Part shown: positions 63,001 to 64,000 of the stretch, piece by piece
Layout: every line of letters begins with the position of its first letter
Position numbering within the stretch: the stretch's first letter is position 1
Origin: Meandrina meandrites
Lineage: Eukaryota; Cnidaria; Anthozoa; Scleractinia; Meandrinidae
Length of the DNA: 64,000 nucleotides
Assembly: GCA_963693305.1 (NCBI GenBank)
Contig: OY855903.1
Span: 56,245,350 to 56,309,349, forward strand
Direction: 5' to 3'
Position numbers and translations under genes: made by a program
The notes under the pieces: model-generated
Seen by the model: only the letters and a program-made list of their open reading frames with translations
The model's database searches: none
What the model was told of the DNA's origin: nothing

Positions 63001-63681
63001 CTAAATTGCTCATCGAGGTTAAACTAAATACTTTGCGGCACAACAAAATATTCTCACAGCACCACTGTTATCTTGAGGCAGGACAAAATAAACTCACAAC
63101 AATGTAAAATAATATCTCGATTCTGTTACGAGGGAGACGTCAATATTTCGTGATATCTCCGTCTCACTTGTCAGGCCGGTGATTGGTTTAAAAACTAAAA
63201 TTGACATCGTTACATTGATCGACTGACTGGTTTACTGGTGGATTGATTGATTGATTGATTGATTGACTGACTGACTGACTGACTGACTAACTGGCCTATT
63301 GGCTGATTGCTTGCTTGCTTGACTGACTGACTGACTGACTGACTGACTGACTGACTGACTGACTGACTGACTGACTGACTGACTGATATTCCTCTTTCAT
63401 CACATATGCAAAGCATAAGCAAAACCTTGCAAAACCGTGTTGAGCGCTTCCTACCGAAAACCGATATGCAGGAAGTTTACTTAGAAAGTTTACACCAATT
63501 TGTTCGTCCCTTAGGGAAAGACAGATTACTGAAGAATACATGTTAAGGTTTTGGATAAGGACAAATAGACAAATTAAATTCTATTGAATTCATTTTATTT
63601 TCTCAGCGATCTTTCATGGAATCAACTATCTCGCATAGAACGAGAAATTTTGGAAGGACCAACTGATAAACTGACAAAGTT
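53883..63681 (+). CDS. Gene 2: tandem paralogue of gene 1, partial (first 7 coding exons)
   Basis: Join 53883-54055, 55276-55347, 58305-58364, 59020-59094, 62666-62740, 62836-62907, 63607-63681. The gene then runs off the right edge, splitting a Leu codon at the last donor. Exon lengths and phases match gene 1 exons 1-7 one for one. The product so far is a signal peptide, LRR cap and six LRRs. Stalk and membrane parts are expected beyond the window but not seen. Over exons 2-7 the proteins are about two-thirds identical. Confidence 0.85.
54692..55138 (+). repeat. Tandem duplication in gene 2 intron 1 (about 222-nt units)
   Basis: Units 54692-54916 and 54917-55138 share AATGATGACGTCAAAA, TTTTGGAG-AAGGGGAAA and ACTTCATCTTCTATTATAAA-like blocks. 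Not present in gene 1 intron 1. Confidence 0.85.
55276..55347 (+). CDS. Gene 2 exon 2: LRR unit
   Basis: This 72-nt exon, phase 2-2, reads NLSDNSLEVIPKNTFRNL. Donor GTAAGG as in gene 1. Nine nucleotide differences from gene 1, four of them changing the residue. Confidence 0.92.
55428..55609. mobile_element. Fold-back MITE family C, copy 1
   Basis: AGGTCATTTCCGAGTTGC and GTTTCAAAACCAGTCTACGT at the left are inverted at the right. 182 nt, in gene 2 intron 2. Confidence 0.85.
56382..56563. mobile_element. Fold-back MITE family C, copy 2
   Basis: The same ends and internal ATGTCCATTTTCATGC as copy 1, also 182 nt, 950 nt downstream in the same intron. Confidence 0.85.
56680..57070 (+). repeat. 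Repeated GTGTCGTCCAATT-type block
   Basis: ATTAATTGGTAACAGGRCT-GTGTCGTCCA occurs at about 56667 and 57009. A third related copy is at about 16798 in gene 1 intron 9 (AACAGGACTCTGTGTCGTCC). Probably ends of one MITE family. Confidence 0.6.
57158..57694 (+). repeat. Dispersed repeat family A, copy 2
   Basis: Matches 1336-1838 nearly end to end, with an extra GC-rich segment around 57325-57350. It lies inside gene 2 intron 2. Confidence 0.75.
57753..57917. mobile_element. Fold-back MITE in gene 2 intron 2
   Basis: GTAATCACATGATTTTTCTC and GGGATAAATCAGCACTCGTA at the left are inverted at the right. The centre is CGCCCTACGGGCTCG. Confidence 0.85.
58305..58364 (+). CDS. Gene 2 exon 3: short LRR unit
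   Basis: This 60-nt exon, phase 2-2, reads ILNRNRIRGGFYLPKSVVR. All six nucleotide differences from gene 1 change the protein. Confidence 0.88.
58747..58809 (+). mobile_element. Degraded tRNA-derived SINE in gene 2 intron 3
   Basis: GAGTCTCCTGTAGC then decay. Both copies are followed by AGAATCCGCACCAACCAC (8080 and 58850), so the insertion is shared by the paralogues. Confidence 0.55.
59020..59094 (+). CDS. Gene 2 exon 4: LRR unit
   Basis: This 75-nt exon, phase 2-2, reads EMKDNLLSLSDLKSILKGL. Eleven codons differ in amino acid from gene 1 and three are silent. Acceptor CCCAG, donor GTAAGT. Confidence 0.88.
60150..60178. repeat. (GAC)n microsatellite
   Basis: About nine units in gene 2 intron 4. 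Confidence 0.85.
60340..62250 (-). mobile_element. Interspersed repeat B, copy 2 (inverted)
   Basis: Reverse-complement copy of 27417-29100, inside gene 2 intron 4. At its left end a subterminal block carrying a TTT-G-CGCCTTT motif occurs twice (about 60340-60430 and 60520-60610). The matching open piece on the minus strand (60919-61203) retains SLNIKLGLCLVHTFTFVTSL. Confidence 0.75.
62666..62740 (+). CDS. Gene 2 exon 5: LRR unit
   Basis: This 75-nt exon, phase 2-2, reads NIRNNNIGPGFTSDAFAGL. It is more canonical than the gene 1 version. Eleven amino-acid changes and four silent changes. Donor GTACGT. Confidence 0.88.
62836..62907 (+). CDS. Gene 2 exon 6: LRR unit
   Basis: This 72-nt exon, phase 2-2, reads VMAECHLENIEIGTFRAM. 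Ten amino-acid changes and three silent changes against gene 1. Confidence 0.9.
63237..63386. repeat. (GATT)n/(GACT)n microsatellite
   Basis: Two blocks of tetranucleotides in gene 2 intron 6, separated by a short interruption near 63289-63320. Confidence 0.95.
63607..63681 (+). CDS. Gene 2 exon 7: LRR unit
   Basis: This 75-nt exon, phase 2-2, reads DLSWNQLSRIEREILEGP. Seven nucleotide differences from gene 1, all changing the protein. Confidence 0.9.
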
Positions 63682-64000
63682 GTAAGTTATTCGTTATAAA
63701 TTGTATAGAATCTTTATTAATAGCTTTCATAAATGAGCAACACCGTTAATGCCGATAACTAGTTCCCTAGGCCTTCTAAATCAATTTGGGCAAAAACCTA
63801 AGTTTCGATTATTTCCTCAGTATTTGACTTTTATTAAATTATTGTAATGTTATTGCAGTAGAAACTCATAGTTATGCGTTTTCGCCCTTTTACTTTGTAA
63901 TTATAAAGGAATAGCGCAAAGATAATTTTTGATCTACAGTTAAACCTCTCTGTTTGACAAGCCGTCACGAGCTACCACTTAAACAAAATACTGAAAGGGA

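Noticed and set aside
63210..63541. SVSQ-repeat frames on the minus strand
   Set aside because: Translation of the (GACT)n microsatellite.

Overview
The window is AT-rich, intron-heavy animal DNA full of microsatellites, tRNA-derived SINEs and fold-back MITEs. The repeat style, and a multipass membrane domain of a kind I know from corals and sea anemones, point to an anthozoan cnidarian, most likely a stony coral. The species cannot be told from sequence alone.

The main content is one multi-exon plus-strand gene (gene 1, coding 2812-41730) and the first seven coding exons of a tandem paralogue (gene 2, from 53883 and cut by the right edge). Gene 1 was assembled by eye from 21 coding exons, all with GT-AG borders. 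Their lengths sum to 3276 nt, exactly 1092 codons including the stop. The product has a signal peptide, a cysteine-capped LRR N-terminus, 16 consecutive exons of one leucine-rich repeat (or repeat-like cap) each, a GCC2/GCC3-type cysteine-rich stalk, a region of about nine hydrophobic segments in a single 1515-nt exon, and a short cysteine/basic tail. All LRR exons are symmetric phase 2-2 cassettes of 57-75 nt. A second, diverged terminal exon (43700) lies 2.1 kb downstream in a local duplication.

Layout: 1-2799 upstream DNA with a dispersed repeat; 2800-12774 exons 1-9; 12775-24136 an 11.4-kb intron holding LINE 3' ends, a decayed TPR-coding array, a Myb/SANT-like pseudogene and a SINE; 24137-35445 exons 10-17, with a 1539-bp perfect (TAC)n tract in intron 11; 36472-41730 stalk, membrane and tail exons; 41250-44345 duplicated last-exon region with a SINE between the copies; 44350-53876 intergenic MITEs, tandem duplications and a Crypton/DUF3504-like pseudogene; 53877-64000 gene 2.

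The two genes appear to encode related cell-surface receptors or channels with an LRR ligand-binding ectodomain. No ligand or partner can be read from the sequence. In the shared LRR exons 2-7, codons that change the amino acid outnumber synonymous ones about three to one by hand count, which is compatible with diversifying selection. No other intact gene, rRNA gene or CRISPR array was seen.
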